From Caldisericales bacterium (GTDB lineage Bacteria > Caldisericota > Caldisericia > JAAYUI01): DNA of 64,000 bases. The stretch is from positions 52,634 through 116,633 of the forward strand of contig JAKIZT010000007.1 of assembly GCA_022707885.1 (NCBI GenBank). Reading direction: 5' to 3'. Positions 8,808 through 18,062 of this stretch are shown in pieces (position 1 is the first letter of the stretch; every line of letters begins with the position of its first letter). Under the pieces are notes generated by a model. It saw nothing but the letters and a program-made list of their open reading frames with translations, was not told the origin of the DNA and ran no database searches. Position numbers and translations under genes: made by a program.

Positions 8808-9794
8808 TTAGTCTCTGACATACGGACAGGCAGTAAAGTGCCCGTTGCCAATGTCCACCAGTTCATAGTCACCCTGCTCACACGGGAATTTGTTCTGTGC
8901 ATAATATTTGCACCTTGTGTGGAAACGGCAGCCGCTTGGAGGATTGATTGGTGATGGTATATCTCCTTCAAGAAGACTTCTTTCCTTGCGTTTTTCTGGA
9001 TCTGGCACTGGGACTGCCTCAAGAAGAGCTTTGGTATAAGGATGAAGCGGATGTTTGAATAACTCCTCTCCGGAAGCGAGTTCCACTATCTTTCCAAGAT
9101 ACATGACAGCGATTCTGTCTGACATGTGTCTTACAACTGCCATGTCATGAGCAACAAAAAGATATGTGAGCTTGAACTTGGATTGTAGCTCCTGAAGGAG
9201 GTTGATTACCTGCGACTGGATTGAAACATCAAGTGCTGAGACTGGTTCATCACAAACTATGAATTTTGGCTGAAGGATGAGTGCCCTGGCAATACCAATA
9301 CGTTGCCTCTGGCCACCAGAAAACTCGTGTGGATAACGGTGCAGATATTCTGGTCTGAGACCTACTGTTTCCATTATCTCCATTACTTGCTCTTCCCTTT
9401 CTTTGCGAGAAGCAAGATTGTGGACAACAAGAGGTTCTCCAATAATTTCACCAACAGGAAGTCTTGGGTTGAGCGATCCGTAAGGATCCTGGAAGATGAT
9501 CTGCATTTTACGTCTCATCCTCCTCATTTTCTCACCTTTCATGCCAAGAATATCTTCGTCTTCAAATAATACTGATCCAGTCGTTGGTTTGTTAAGCCTG
9601 AGTATGGCTTTTCCGGTTGTAGTTTTTCCCGAGCCAGACTCACCAACTAGCGAGAGTGTTTCTCCGTCCATAATATCGAAAGTAACACCATCAACGGCCT
9701 TAACATAACCGACTGTTCTACCCAAGAGTCCACCAGTTATCGGGAAATGCTTCTTAAGTCCTTTGACTTCAAGAAGGGGCTTTAGGTTGTTCAT
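8808..9794 (-). CDS. Peptide ABC transporter ATP-binding protein, OppF/DppF type
   Basis: 328 residues. Walker [10 protein letters not shown], signature [15 protein letters not shown] and Walker [15 protein letters not shown] are intact. The C-terminal oligopeptide-transporter extension has the Cys-containing [11 protein letters not shown] segment. A GGAGG SD lies eight bases before the ATG. It pairs with OppD, whose gene ends two bases upstream. One OppD/OppF pair is present for two permease pairs. Confidence 0.93.
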   Translation of the reverse strand: MNNLKPLLEVKGLKKHFPITGGLLGRTVGYVKAVDGVTFDIMDGETLSLVGESGSGKTTTGKAILRLNKPTTGSVLFEDEDILGMKGEKMRRMRRKMQIIFQDPYGSLNPRLPVGEIIGEPLVVHNLASRKEREEQVMEIMETVGLRPEYLHRYPHEFSGGQRQRIGIARALILQPKFIVCDEPVSALDVSIQSQVINLLQELQSKFKLTYLFVAHDMAVVRHMSDRIAVMYLGKIVELASGEELFKHPLHPYTKALLEAVPVPDPEKRKERSLLEGDIPSPINPPSGCRFHTRCKYYAQNKFPCEQGDYELVDIGNGHFTACPYVRD

Positions 9795-9795
9795 A

Positions 9796-10896
9796 TCAAT
9801 TGCCTCCTTCGGTTATTCTATGCCAACATCTTATCTGCCTTCCATCCGCCATTTTTTCGAGCGGTGGTTCCTGCTCCTTGCAAACAGATGTTGCCTTAAA
9901 ACATCTTGGATGGAATTTGCAACCTACCGGGAGATTATATGGATTTGGTACCATACCCTCGATTGTTGGAAGTTTCTGGTCCGTTTTTGGCTGATCAACC
10001 CTTGGTATTGAATGGAGAAGTCCCCATGTGTATGGGTGCATTGGCTGCCTGAATATCTGGGCTGCTGTTCCATATTCCACAATTTTTCCAGCATACATAA
10101 CCAAAATATTGTCTGCCATTTCAGCAACCACTGCGAGGTTGTGAGTAACAAGAACTGTTGCCATACCAAATCTGCGCTTCAAATCTTTCATAAGCTCGAG
10201 GATTTGTGCTTGAATGGTTACATCAAGAGCGGTTGTTGCCTCATCTGCAATGAGTATTTCCGGATTACAAGCCATTGCCATGGCTATCATGACACGCTGG
10301 CGCATTCCTCCAGACATTTCATGTGGGAAGTTGAAGACTCTTTTTTCTGGATCAGGTATGCCAACAAGCCTGATTAATTCAACAGAACGTTGCCAAGCTG
10401 GTGTTTCAACTTTCAGTCTTGAAAGGCGTTTTTTTGTTTCCCTTGGGAATCCGGTGAAAACCCACTTCCAGAAGAGTCCCCAGGAAACCAGTCTGTAACC
10501 CCAATCCCATCCTCTAAGACCCTGATGTAGAGTGAGTGACTCAGCAATCTGGTCGCCAACCTGGTAAACTGGGTTCAATGAGGTCATTGGTTCCTGGAAA
10601 ATCATGGAGATGGCGGCACCTCTAAGTGACCTCATTTTGAGTAGCGGGACTTTGAGAAGGTTTTCATCGTGGAAATGTATTTCTCCTGAAACTATTTTTC
10701 CTGGTGGCTCCTGAATAAGTCTCATTACTGAGAGCATTGTCTGCGATTTGCCACAACCAGACTCACCGACGATCCCAAGTGTTTCACCCTTATGTAGTTG
10801 AAAACTTACATCGTCGACAGCTGCAACAACACCGTCTGAGGTGTAAAAATATGTCTTTAGATTTTTTATATCCAGAATTACTTCAGTAGATGTCAT
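9796..10896 (-). CDS. Peptide ABC transporter ATP-binding protein, OppD/DppD type
   Basis: 366 residues with Walker A GESGCGKS, signature [16 protein letters not shown], Walker [15 protein letters not shown] and the OppD C-terminal extension ([11 protein letters not shown]). An insert of about 45 residues between the Q-loop and the signature (around 110-165, with [17 protein letters not shown]) makes it longer than usual. The ATG at 10896 is preferred over the GTG at 10908, as GAGGTG lies between them. It energises peptide import together with OppF. Confidence 0.92.
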   Translation of the reverse strand: MTSTEVILDIKNLKTYFYTSDGVVAAVDDVSFQLHKGETLGIVGESGCGKSQTMLSVMRLIQEPPGKIVSGEIHFHDENLLKVPLLKMRSLRGAAISMIFQEPMTSLNPVYQVGDQIAESLTLHQGLRGWDWGYRLVSWGLFWKWVFTGFPRETKKRLSRLKVETPAWQRSVELIRLVGIPDPEKRVFNFPHEMSGGMRQRVMIAMAMACNPEILIADEATTALDVTIQAQILELMKDLKRRFGMATVLVTHNLAVVAEMADNILVMYAGKIVEYGTAAQIFRQPMHPYTWGLLHSIPRVDQPKTDQKLPTIEGMVPNPYNLPVGCKFHPRCFKATSVCKEQEPPLEKMADGRQIRCWHRITEGGN

Positions 10897-10904
10897 TTCC
10901 CACC

Positions 10905-12263
10905 TCACACCTTAAGTCTCGGGTCAAGAGCATCCCTGAGACCGTCTCCGATAAAGTTGACCGCCAAAACTGTAAGGAAGATAAGGAAGCCAGAGAAGAC
11001 TGCCGGCCATGGCTGATCAAGTATATATTTATTGGCTTCATCAAGCATTCCTCCCCATGTTGGGGTAAGGATTTTGTTAACGCCAAGCCCAAGGAAGGAA
11101 AGCGTTGACTCAGTAAGAATGACTCCTCCGATGCTAAATGTTATACCAACAATTATTGGCGCAAGAGAGTTGGGGAGTAAGTGTTTGAACATTATTCTCA
11201 TCGGGCTGGCACCAATAGCTCTTGCAGCTTCAGTAAACTCCTGGTTGCGAAGTGAAAGGAACATTCCTCTGGTCATTCTGGCAACTCCGGTCCAGCCGAA
11301 AGCTGCAAGAATAATTATAATTCCAATAGCACTTCCACCACCCATAAATCTTGAGAGAACCATGTAGATCGGAAGTGTTGGAACTGTCATCATAAGCTCA
11401 AGGATTCTCATAATGAGGGCGTCTATAAAACCACCATAGAAACCGGCAAGTGCGCCGAGGAATATGCCAAGCAGGGTCTCGAGAATGACAACAACAAAGG
11501 CTATCATGAGTGTCATTCTGGCACCATAAGAAAGTCTTACGAGGACATCATGTCCAAGCCCATCTGTTCCAAAGACATTCATTGGTGCTTCACTAATATC
11601 TATTTCGCGTGGGCCATTATATCCACCAGGAACTTCAGTGATACTATTATCAACGGACTCGAAGGTTGGGGAATAGGTGATAATTTGACCAGAGAGCATA
11701 CTTTTTTTGTTTCTGGCTCTTTCTATAAAAAACTCGCTATAACCACCTTTTACTATCTCAGCTGACCCATCTGGCTTTTCGACAACCTGGTCGTTTGTAA
11801 GTAGAACGTTTGTGTTGCCATAAGCCTTCATGTTGAAATCGTAGAATTTTCTATATTCAGGATTTTTAAAAATAGATTCTTTGACTGATGCGAAACCAGT
11901 TTTTTCAGGATTATTATCGGATGTAACTTCGAACCAGAAATCAACCCTGCCCATTGGCTTTTCCGGATTGCCAAAATCTGGATGAATAATCTTTGCTACA
12001 ATACCAGGGGTTGAAAATGGAGACATCTTTACAGCGAGACTGGAATGTTCAACTGGATAACCAGTTATCAACTCAAATACAGGCGCAAGAATTGCAAAAA
12101 GGGCCATAAATACTAATAATACGAGGCCAATAGTGGCAAGTTTGTGTCTCTTGAACCTGCTCCAAACCATTCCAATATAGGAATATTCAGAAGATGAGAG
12201 CACCTCTTGCTCGTTGGGATTATCTATGACGGTAACTTTTTTCTTTTTATTTTTTGTCGCCAT
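10905..12263 (-). CDS. Peptide ABC transporter permease, OppC type, with enlarged external loop
   Basis: 452 residues. A charged cytoplasmic N-terminus (ATKNKKKKVTVI) is followed by TM1 at about 42-65. A polar stretch of about 180 residues (about 70-250) is not found in standard OppC. The usual permease core with EAARAIGASPMRIMFKHLLPNSLAPIIV ends IGDGLRDALDPRLKV. Its layout mirrors the DppC-type gene at 4754, although the inserts differ in sequence. It lies eight bases after the OppB-type gene and eight before oppD. Confidence 0.9.
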   Translation of the reverse strand: MATKNKKKKVTVIDNPNEQEVLSSSEYSYIGMVWSRFKRHKLATIGLVLLVFMALFAILAPVFELITGYPVEHSSLAVKMSPFSTPGIVAKIIHPDFGNPEKPMGRVDFWFEVTSDNNPEKTGFASVKESIFKNPEYRKFYDFNMKAYGNTNVLLTNDQVVEKPDGSAEIVKGGYSEFFIERARNKKSMLSGQIITYSPTFESVDNSITEVPGGYNGPREIDISEAPMNVFGTDGLGHDVLVRLSYGARMTLMIAFVVVILETLLGIFLGALAGFYGGFIDALIMRILELMMTVPTLPIYMVLSRFMGGGSAIGIIIILAAFGWTGVARMTRGMFLSLRNQEFTEAARAIGASPMRIMFKHLLPNSLAPIIVGITFSIGGVILTESTLSFLGLGVNKILTPTWGGMLDEANKYILDQPWPAVFSGFLIFLTVLAVNFIGDGLRDALDPRLKV

Positions 12264-12271
12264 ATCTCACC

Positions 12272-13240
12272 TCACGAGTAAGTGATGCGCGGATCAACAA
12301 GCGCATACACTACGTCTCCAAGTATTAATGAAATTAAGGTCAAGAATGCGAACATTACAAGCGTTCCCATTGCTAGCGGTATATCTGATGACTGCACAGA
12401 GTTGAACAATAATTGACCCATTCCATTGATGTTAAATATTCTCTCCACAACGACAGAACCAGAAATAAGGGAAGGGATGACCAGTGTCATTACAGTTACT
12501 ATCGGAATAAGGCCGTTTCTAAGGGCATGTTTGTAAATGACTTTTGTTTCAGAGAGACCCTTCGATCTTGCAGTCCTGACATAGTCCTGGCGGATAACCT
12601 CAAGCATGGATGATCTCATATAGCGAGACAGAGAGGCTATTGTTCCAAGAAGACCCATAAACACAGGAAGAACAAGGTTTCTGGCCTGATCCAGGATCTT
12701 CATGATCCATGATAAAGAATCATAATCAGGCCGCAAAGACCATCCGGCAGGGAGCCACCCCAGATTCACAGAAAAGAGAAGCATCAAAAGCAAACCGAAC
12801 CAGAAATTAGGCACCGATATTCCTATGTACGAAAATACAGTAATCGCATAATCAGCTAGTGAGTAATGCCGCCTTGCAGAGAAAATTCCCAAGGGGATAC
12901 CCAGTAGCAAGCCCAAAATCAGCACTGAGACCTGGATTTTGAGCGTGACAGGAATCTTGGTTATGATTTTTCCCCAAACTGGTTGTTTATCGTAAAGCGA
13001 CTTTCCCCAGTCACCATCAAAAATTATTTTTTTGGCCCATTTGGTGTAACCAACAAACCAATTGTCATTAAATCCAGACCATTCCCTCATCCTGGCAATC
13101 TCATCCTTCATATTGGGCTGTTGAAGCTCAAGTTCTTTGTATGGGTCTCCAGGTAATCTAAGAAGGAAATAACACAGAACGGTAACAAGAATAAACAAAA
13201 AAATGAAGATTACGAATCTTCTGAACAGATAATTACCCAT
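12272..13240 (-). CDS. Peptide ABC transporter permease, OppB type
   Basis: 322 residues with six hydrophobic helices. The family loop RTARSKGLSETKVIYKHALRNGLIPIVT and the terminal YALVDPRI motif are present. With the OppC-type partner at 10905 it forms a second peptide channel. The gene follows the SLH-like binding-protein gene across a terminator-like hairpin, so its transcription is probably reduced relative to the binding proteins. Confidence 0.92.
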   Translation of the reverse strand: MGNYLFRRFVIFIFLFILVTVLCYFLLRLPGDPYKELELQQPNMKDEIARMREWSGFNDNWFVGYTKWAKKIIFDGDWGKSLYDKQPVWGKIITKIPVTLKIQVSVLILGLLLGIPLGIFSARRHYSLADYAITVFSYIGISVPNFWFGLLLMLLFSVNLGWLPAGWSLRPDYDSLSWIMKILDQARNLVLPVFMGLLGTIASLSRYMRSSMLEVIRQDYVRTARSKGLSETKVIYKHALRNGLIPIVTVMTLVIPSLISGSVVVERIFNINGMGQLLFNSVQSSDIPLAMGTLVMFAFLTLISLILGDVVYALVDPRITYS

Positions 13241-13280
13241 CTGTCTTCACCTTTCTGGGCCAAAGCCCGCCGCTTAAACT

Positions 13281-13319
13281 AAAAAAGAGCGCCCTGGGGG
13301 GCGAAAAAACCCAGGGCGC
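13281..13319 (-). terminator. Rho-independent (partial) terminator after the solute-binding-protein gene
   Basis: A 10-bp stem GCGCCCTGGG/CCCAGGGCGC (13289-13298 with 13310-13319) is followed on the minus strand by a T run at 13286-13281. It sits between the binding protein and permease genes of one operon and probably acts as an attenuator. Confidence 0.8.
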
Positions 13320-13329
13320 GGAATTCACA

Positions 13330-15474
13330 TCACTTCTTTTCTCTGTACCAGAAAGCGCAGTTCCAGTTGATCGTTCTCTGAGAACCAGTTGGTTTAATGT
13401 TCTGAATATCGCGAGTTGCGGTATCAACATCATACCTATTGAACAGAGGTAGTATTGGAAGGTTTTCTCCCCAGATTCTAATTTGCTTATTGAGGAGTTC
13501 CTGGAGCTTGGCATCCGGAAGCTCTTTTTCAAGCTCGGATACAATACTATCATTTTCCTTATTACCCTTCCAACCAGAAATATTCTGACCTGACCAATTG
13601 TTGGCCTGGGTTGGGATTTGGTCACTTCTCCACATTAGAGCATTTGGACGGACTGGGTTGGAGACCCATGCAAACTCTACAAGTTCGAACTGGTGCTGGG
13701 AAAGAACTTTGCCACCAAAGAGCTCTTTTGATGGGCGAAGCTGTGGAATGATCTTAAGACCAACTCTGGCCCACATCTTTATCATCTCTTCAACATTTTT
13801 CTGTCTGAATGGGTTTTCAGAAGTTGTAGCAAGTGTAACCTTGAATGGTTTGGTCGGGTCGCCCTGCCAGCATCTGATATTCTCACCATCAACATTGGCA
13901 AGCTTCCAGCCTGCCTCTTCAAAGAGTTGTTCTGCTTTTGCAGGGTTGTATTCGTATTTCACTAATGATTTGTCGTCATAATATTTTGACTTTGGTGTCA
14001 ACCATGAATGTGCAACCGAGAATATTCCACCGCTTGTTATCTTTGTGAGCTGTTCTCTGTCCAGTGCATAAAGCATGGCCCTTCTGACCCTGGCATCACC
14101 AAAATAGAAAGCTTTTCCAGTTTCATCCTCAAAAAGGTTTGGTGTGACGTGCTCAAAAGAAGTGCCCGGTGTATAGTAGAATTTTACTCTTGGGAGCTTC
14201 TTCTCAAGTTCAGATGCATCAGTTGGATCAAAAGCATTTGTTGTGATGTCAACATTACCGCCCTGGAGGTTAAGTCTGATGGTGTTTGCATCTGGCATAA
14301 ACTTGACGATGATCTTTTTGACGATTGGCTGTGCAAAAATGGCATATGGGTTTGGTTCAAACTCTATGTGGTCGCCCCTCTCCCATGTTTTGATACGATA
14401 CGGTCCAACTTCATAGTCCCTGAAGTCGTCTCTGACATTAAAATTGCCTGGATCTGTATAGAAGTCTGGCTCAAATTTTGCCTTGAATGTCCAGCCAATG
14501 CCCCAGGTTCCAAAAACGTAAACTTCGTTATAGCCAACTTCAATTGTGTACTTATCAACTTTTTTCACATAGTCATATTTCAGGATTCCTGTTCTTACAA
14601 CTGACTGAATGACCGGAGAAACCGCAACCCTGAAACCAAAAAGGGCATCATCAGCGGTAATTTCGTGGAGTCTGGAACCTTCTTCCTCACCTGGAAGTGG
14701 CGGAAAATACATACCAGGGCGGAACCTGTATGTAACCGTCATTTTGTCTTTGCCTGTGATCGGATCCTTGAAAAGCTTTACATCGCCATTGTCGAGTGTT
14801 GGAACCCTGAGTGCTGCGTTTGGATACTTGGTTGCATCACTATCATAAGTGATATCGCCAGCGCCGTAGAATGTTCCAAGAAGTGTTGCGGAAAGGGCGG
14901 AGGTGGTAAATGGATTAAGCGTATCTGGTTCTTGTGCCGTGACTACGACAATCTGCTGCCCTGGATCAGTGTTTGGTGGGTACTTGAGCATATAGAGAAT
15001 ATATGCGGCCTCGGAGAAAAGTGGAGTTTTGTCCCATGCAGTGACTCTGTTTTTTCTGTAAGTAAGGAGCTGATGGACTGGCCTGTATGCCATGTTAAAA
15101 TATGGTACAAAATCTTTTGGAATGGTCTCTTCATCATTGGAAAGACACCATGCCGGAAAATCAAAATCTTTTAGCTGTTCAGCGTATGTATGATTGTCCA
15201 CTGCCAGCTTAACCATGATGGCCCTGTTAAAAGTGCCTTCTGGGGCTGGTATATCTTTCCCCAAAATCACCGAAAGTCCTTTTACAAAATCAGCTGCTGT
15301 GATCTCAGAGTCCCAGTCTTCTCTCGGGGCAAGGGCCTTGACACCATCACTTGTCATTTCTGACACGTATTTTGTAGCCCAATGCTCCTGTGTGGCTGCT
15401 TTCGCTGGAACAGCATAAGCGAAAAGGCCAACTGCGAGCATAAAACAAACGAACACACCAAGGAATCTCCTCAT
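13330..15474 (-). CDS. Large solute-binding protein (SBP family 5) with SLH-like N-terminal region
   Basis: 714 residues, about 170 more than a usual family-5 SBP. A signal peptide without lipobox ends near AVPAKA. Residues about 28-160 look like SLH modules: EHWATKYVSEM..DGV, ITAADFVKGLSVILG, then IPKDFVPYFNMAYRP and LFSEAAYILYMLKYPP. The SBP domain starts at about 165 (IVVVTAQEPDTLNPF). SLH modules bind secondary wall polymers, so this receptor could be wall-anchored rather than lipid-anchored. AAGGAG precedes the ATG. It is a close paralogue of the product of 15804. Confidence 0.85.
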   Translation of the reverse strand: MRRFLGVFVCFMLAVGLFAYAVPAKAATQEHWATKYVSEMTSDGVKALAPREDWDSEITAADFVKGLSVILGKDIPAPEGTFNRAIMVKLAVDNHTYAEQLKDFDFPAWCLSNDEETIPKDFVPYFNMAYRPVHQLLTYRKNRVTAWDKTPLFSEAAYILYMLKYPPNTDPGQQIVVVTAQEPDTLNPFTTSALSATLLGTFYGAGDITYDSDATKYPNAALRVPTLDNGDVKLFKDPITGKDKMTVTYRFRPGMYFPPLPGEEEGSRLHEITADDALFGFRVAVSPVIQSVVRTGILKYDYVKKVDKYTIEVGYNEVYVFGTWGIGWTFKAKFEPDFYTDPGNFNVRDDFRDYEVGPYRIKTWERGDHIEFEPNPYAIFAQPIVKKIIVKFMPDANTIRLNLQGGNVDITTNAFDPTDASELEKKLPRVKFYYTPGTSFEHVTPNLFEDETGKAFYFGDARVRRAMLYALDREQLTKITSGGIFSVAHSWLTPKSKYYDDKSLVKYEYNPAKAEQLFEEAGWKLANVDGENIRCWQGDPTKPFKVTLATTSENPFRQKNVEEMIKMWARVGLKIIPQLRPSKELFGGKVLSQHQFELVEFAWVSNPVRPNALMWRSDQIPTQANNWSGQNISGWKGNKENDSIVSELEKELPDAKLQELLNKQIRIWGENLPILPLFNRYDVDTATRDIQNIKPTGSQRTINWNCAFWYREKK

Positions 15475-15803
15475 TGCACTCCTTTCATTGGCAAAGCTTT
15501 AATGTTTAGCACGTTCCACTCACCACCATCGTTGTGGTGTGGCTGCATGCCCAAAAGATGCGAGGTTATTCTATTTGATTTGTGGCAAACTGCAAGCCCT
15601 TTTGGAACCAATTTAAAACTTGCCTGTAAGGATATCAATACGCATAAAGATAAATGGGTGTGCAGTTTTGAGAAAATTGATATTTCCGTGCAAAACCAGC
15701 ACACCCTCTTGGTGGCCAAAAATCTACTTCCATCAAATGATGGGAAGTGTTTGTCAAATTTTGCCATGATTCACCGTAAATTTACCGAATCAATCACAGT
15801 ATT
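15475..15803 (-). other. Intergenic region between two paralogous binding-protein genes, with hairpins
   Basis: There is no gene here. A hairpin at 15726-15747 followed on the minus strand by a T run (to 15716) is a weak terminator for the upstream binding-protein gene. A longer imperfect hairpin, 15656-15706, has an 8-bp outer stem GGGTGTGC/GCACACCC and an inner GTTTTG/CAAAAC. A small one (CACCAC/GTGGTG) lies near 15519-15539. No convincing promoter was seen. Confidence 0.5.
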
Positions 15804-17960
15804 TTATTTGACTTCTCTGTACCAAAATTCACAATTCCAGTTTATTGTTCTGTTTGCACCGGTTGGTTTGATATTTTGGATGTCACGAGTTGCAACATCA
15901 ACATCATATCTATTGAAAAGTGGGAGCGCAGGAAGTTCATCGCACCAAATTGCCACTTCTTTGTTAAATAGCCCTCTAAGCTTTGCTTCTGGCTGGATTT
16001 TTTCAATCTCATAGCACAGTTCATCATGTTCTTTCGATCCAACCCAACCACCATAATTTTGTCCAGCCCCATTGTTTTGTTTTGTAGGTATCTGGTCGCT
16101 TCTCCAGAGATTGGCATTTGGTCTGATCGGGTTTGAAACAAGGCCCAGCATCATTGACTCAAAAAGATGGCCACTGAGTACGTCACCACCAAGAAGTTCT
16201 TTGGCAGGTCTTGCTTGTGGGACAACCCACACACCTATTCTTTCCCACATCCTGAGAACCTGTTCTGCAACTCTGAGCCTATAATCACTCTCTTGTGCAA
16301 AAGAGAGTGAAAATTTGAGTGGTTTGCTTGGATCTCCATTTTTACATCTGATATTTTTACCATCAACATTGGCGAGCTTCCATCCTGCTTCTTCAAGCAA
16401 CTGTTCTGCCTTGGCAGGATTATATTCATACTTCTTAACAGATGACTCATCATAGTATGGGGATTTTTTGGTTATCCAGGAATGTGAAGGCTGGTAAATA
16501 CCTGCAGCAGCTGCCTTTGAAATTTGTGGTCTGTCAAGACCATAAAGCAGGGCTTGTCTTACTCTTTTGTCACCAAAGATGTCATATTTACCCTTCTCAT
16601 CTTTAAACTGGTTTAGCTGTATGTGGTCCCAGGAAGTGGTTTCAGTGAAATAAAATTTAGATTTAGGAACTTTTTTCATCAATTCTTCAGCATCCAGCGG
16701 GCTGAATGTTGAAGTCACAATATCTATGTTGTCAGCCTGGAGATTCAATCTGATAGTATTTGGATCAGGCATAAATTTTACAATTATTTTTTCTACAAGG
16801 GGTTGTGCAAATGTGGCATAAGGATTTGGTTTGTATTCGATGTGATCACCAACCTCCCACTGCTTCATGAGGTATGGTCCGACAGTCCAGTCTATAAAAT
16901 CTTGCCTCACATTAAAATTGTTCGGGTCGGTATAAAAGTCCGTTTCAAATCTTGCCTTGAAAAGATCGCCACCCGGTGTTCCCCAATTGGCATATGTATA
17001 AAGTTCGTTAAATCCAGCCTCTAACGTGTATTTATCGATCTTCTTCAGGTAGTCTATTTTAAGTTGACCAGAACGAACAGTGCTCTGAACTATCGGGCAA
17101 AGCGTTACCCTAAAGGCAAACATATAATCATCCGCTGTTATTTCATGGAGTTTGGAGTCTTCAGCTTCACCAGGAAGTGGTGGATAGTGCATACCCGGAC
17201 GGATCCTATAGGTAACTTTCATTCTGTCTTTGCCTGTTACCGGGTCTTTAAGAAGAACAATGTCGCCATTATCGAGTGTTGGAACTCTTATAAGCATGTG
17301 CGGGTAAAGGTTTGCCTGGTCATCATAGCTGATGTCTGGTGCACCCGTGAATGTGCCCAATAAAACAACTGACATGCTGTTGGATGTGAAAGGGTTGAGG
17401 GTATCAGGTTCACTGCTAGTGACAACAATAATCTGTTGACCAGGATTTGCGTTTGGAGGATATTTGAGCATGTAGAGTATATAAGCAGCTTCGCTCCAGA
17501 AAGGTTTTTGGTTAATTTCAATCTTGCGGCCTTTTCTGTAGTCAAGCAGCTGGTATTTTGGCCTGAATGCCATGTTGCAATATGGAACAAGTTCCTTTGG
17601 AGCTGACTCTTCATCATTTGATTTGCAAAATATCGGGAAATCAAAATTCTTGAGCTCTCCCGAATAACCTGAGTTGTCAACTGCCAGCCTGAGCATCACT
17701 CCTCTGGTAAAATCACCACCTGGAGGGGTTATTTCCTTACCAAGTACCTTGCCAAGAGCTGTTGCAAAATCTGAAGCTGGTATTTCAGTGTCCCACTGAG
17801 ATTCATCAGCTTTGAGTATTCCATCTTGCTCAAGCGTGGCAAAATATTTGGTTGCCCAATGCTTGTTCTCAATCGTCAATGCCTTTGCACTGCCACCAAA
17901 TGGTGCAAGTATTGTCAGAAACATAATCGCAGAAACAATCAGACTCGCAAATCTTCTCAT
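15804..17960 (-). CDS. Large solute-binding protein (SBP family 5) with SLH-like N-terminal region, paralogue
   Basis: 718 residues, colinear with the product of 13330 and very similar along the full length (shared HWATKYF, YILYMLKYPPN, EPDTLNPF and ATRDIQNIKPTG). The signal peptide ends near GGSAKA and no lipobox is present. SLH-like modules span about 32-160, then the SBP domain. The ATG at 17960 follows GGGGGT by seven bases and is preferred over TTG at 17966. It is the first gene of the peptide-uptake locus. The pair arose by tandem duplication. Confidence 0.85.
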   Translation of the reverse strand: MRRFASLIVSAIMFLTILAPFGGSAKALTIENKHWATKYFATLEQDGILKADESQWDTEIPASDFATALGKVLGKEITPPGGDFTRGVMLRLAVDNSGYSGELKNFDFPIFCKSNDEESAPKELVPYCNMAFRPKYQLLDYRKGRKIEINQKPFWSEAAYILYMLKYPPNANPGQQIIVVTSSEPDTLNPFTSNSMSVVLLGTFTGAPDISYDDQANLYPHMLIRVPTLDNGDIVLLKDPVTGKDRMKVTYRIRPGMHYPPLPGEAEDSKLHEITADDYMFAFRVTLCPIVQSTVRSGQLKIDYLKKIDKYTLEAGFNELYTYANWGTPGGDLFKARFETDFYTDPNNFNVRQDFIDWTVGPYLMKQWEVGDHIEYKPNPYATFAQPLVEKIIVKFMPDPNTIRLNLQADNIDIVTSTFSPLDAEELMKKVPKSKFYFTETTSWDHIQLNQFKDEKGKYDIFGDKRVRQALLYGLDRPQISKAAAAGIYQPSHSWITKKSPYYDESSVKKYEYNPAKAEQLLEEAGWKLANVDGKNIRCKNGDPSKPLKFSLSFAQESDYRLRVAEQVLRMWERIGVWVVPQARPAKELLGGDVLSGHLFESMMLGLVSNPIRPNANLWRSDQIPTKQNNGAGQNYGGWVGSKEHDELCYEIEKIQPEAKLRGLFNKEVAIWCDELPALPLFNRYDVDVATRDIQNIKPTGANRTINWNCEFWYREVK

Positions 17961-17986
17961 ATGCAAACCCCCGTCTCAAAGATTAT

Positions 17987-18054
17987 TTCCCGGTTAGACA
18001 CCGGAATGATTTTTTTGTTTTGGATAAAACTTAAGGTTTTTTAACCAAAAGTTT
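17987..18054 (-). other. Two hairpins between murB and the binding-protein gene
   Basis: 18027-18054: AAACTT...AAGTTT around an inner GGTT/AACC, a weak candidate terminator for murB. 17987-18006: a TTCC(C)GGT/ACCGGAA stem in the likely leader of the binding-protein gene. No good sigma-70 promoter was found here, so read-through from the mur operon cannot be excluded. Confidence 0.35.
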
Positions 18055-18062
18055 TTACCAAA

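Noticed and set aside
14008..14604. 198-residue plus-strand frame inside the binding-protein gene
   Set aside because: Antisense shadow with a Cys/Trp-rich, low-plausibility composition; the minus strand is unequivocally coding.
15382..16014. 210-residue plus-strand frame over the ends of the two binding-protein genes
   Set aside because: Covers coding parts of two clearly real minus-strand genes, has no SD and no recognisable protein features.
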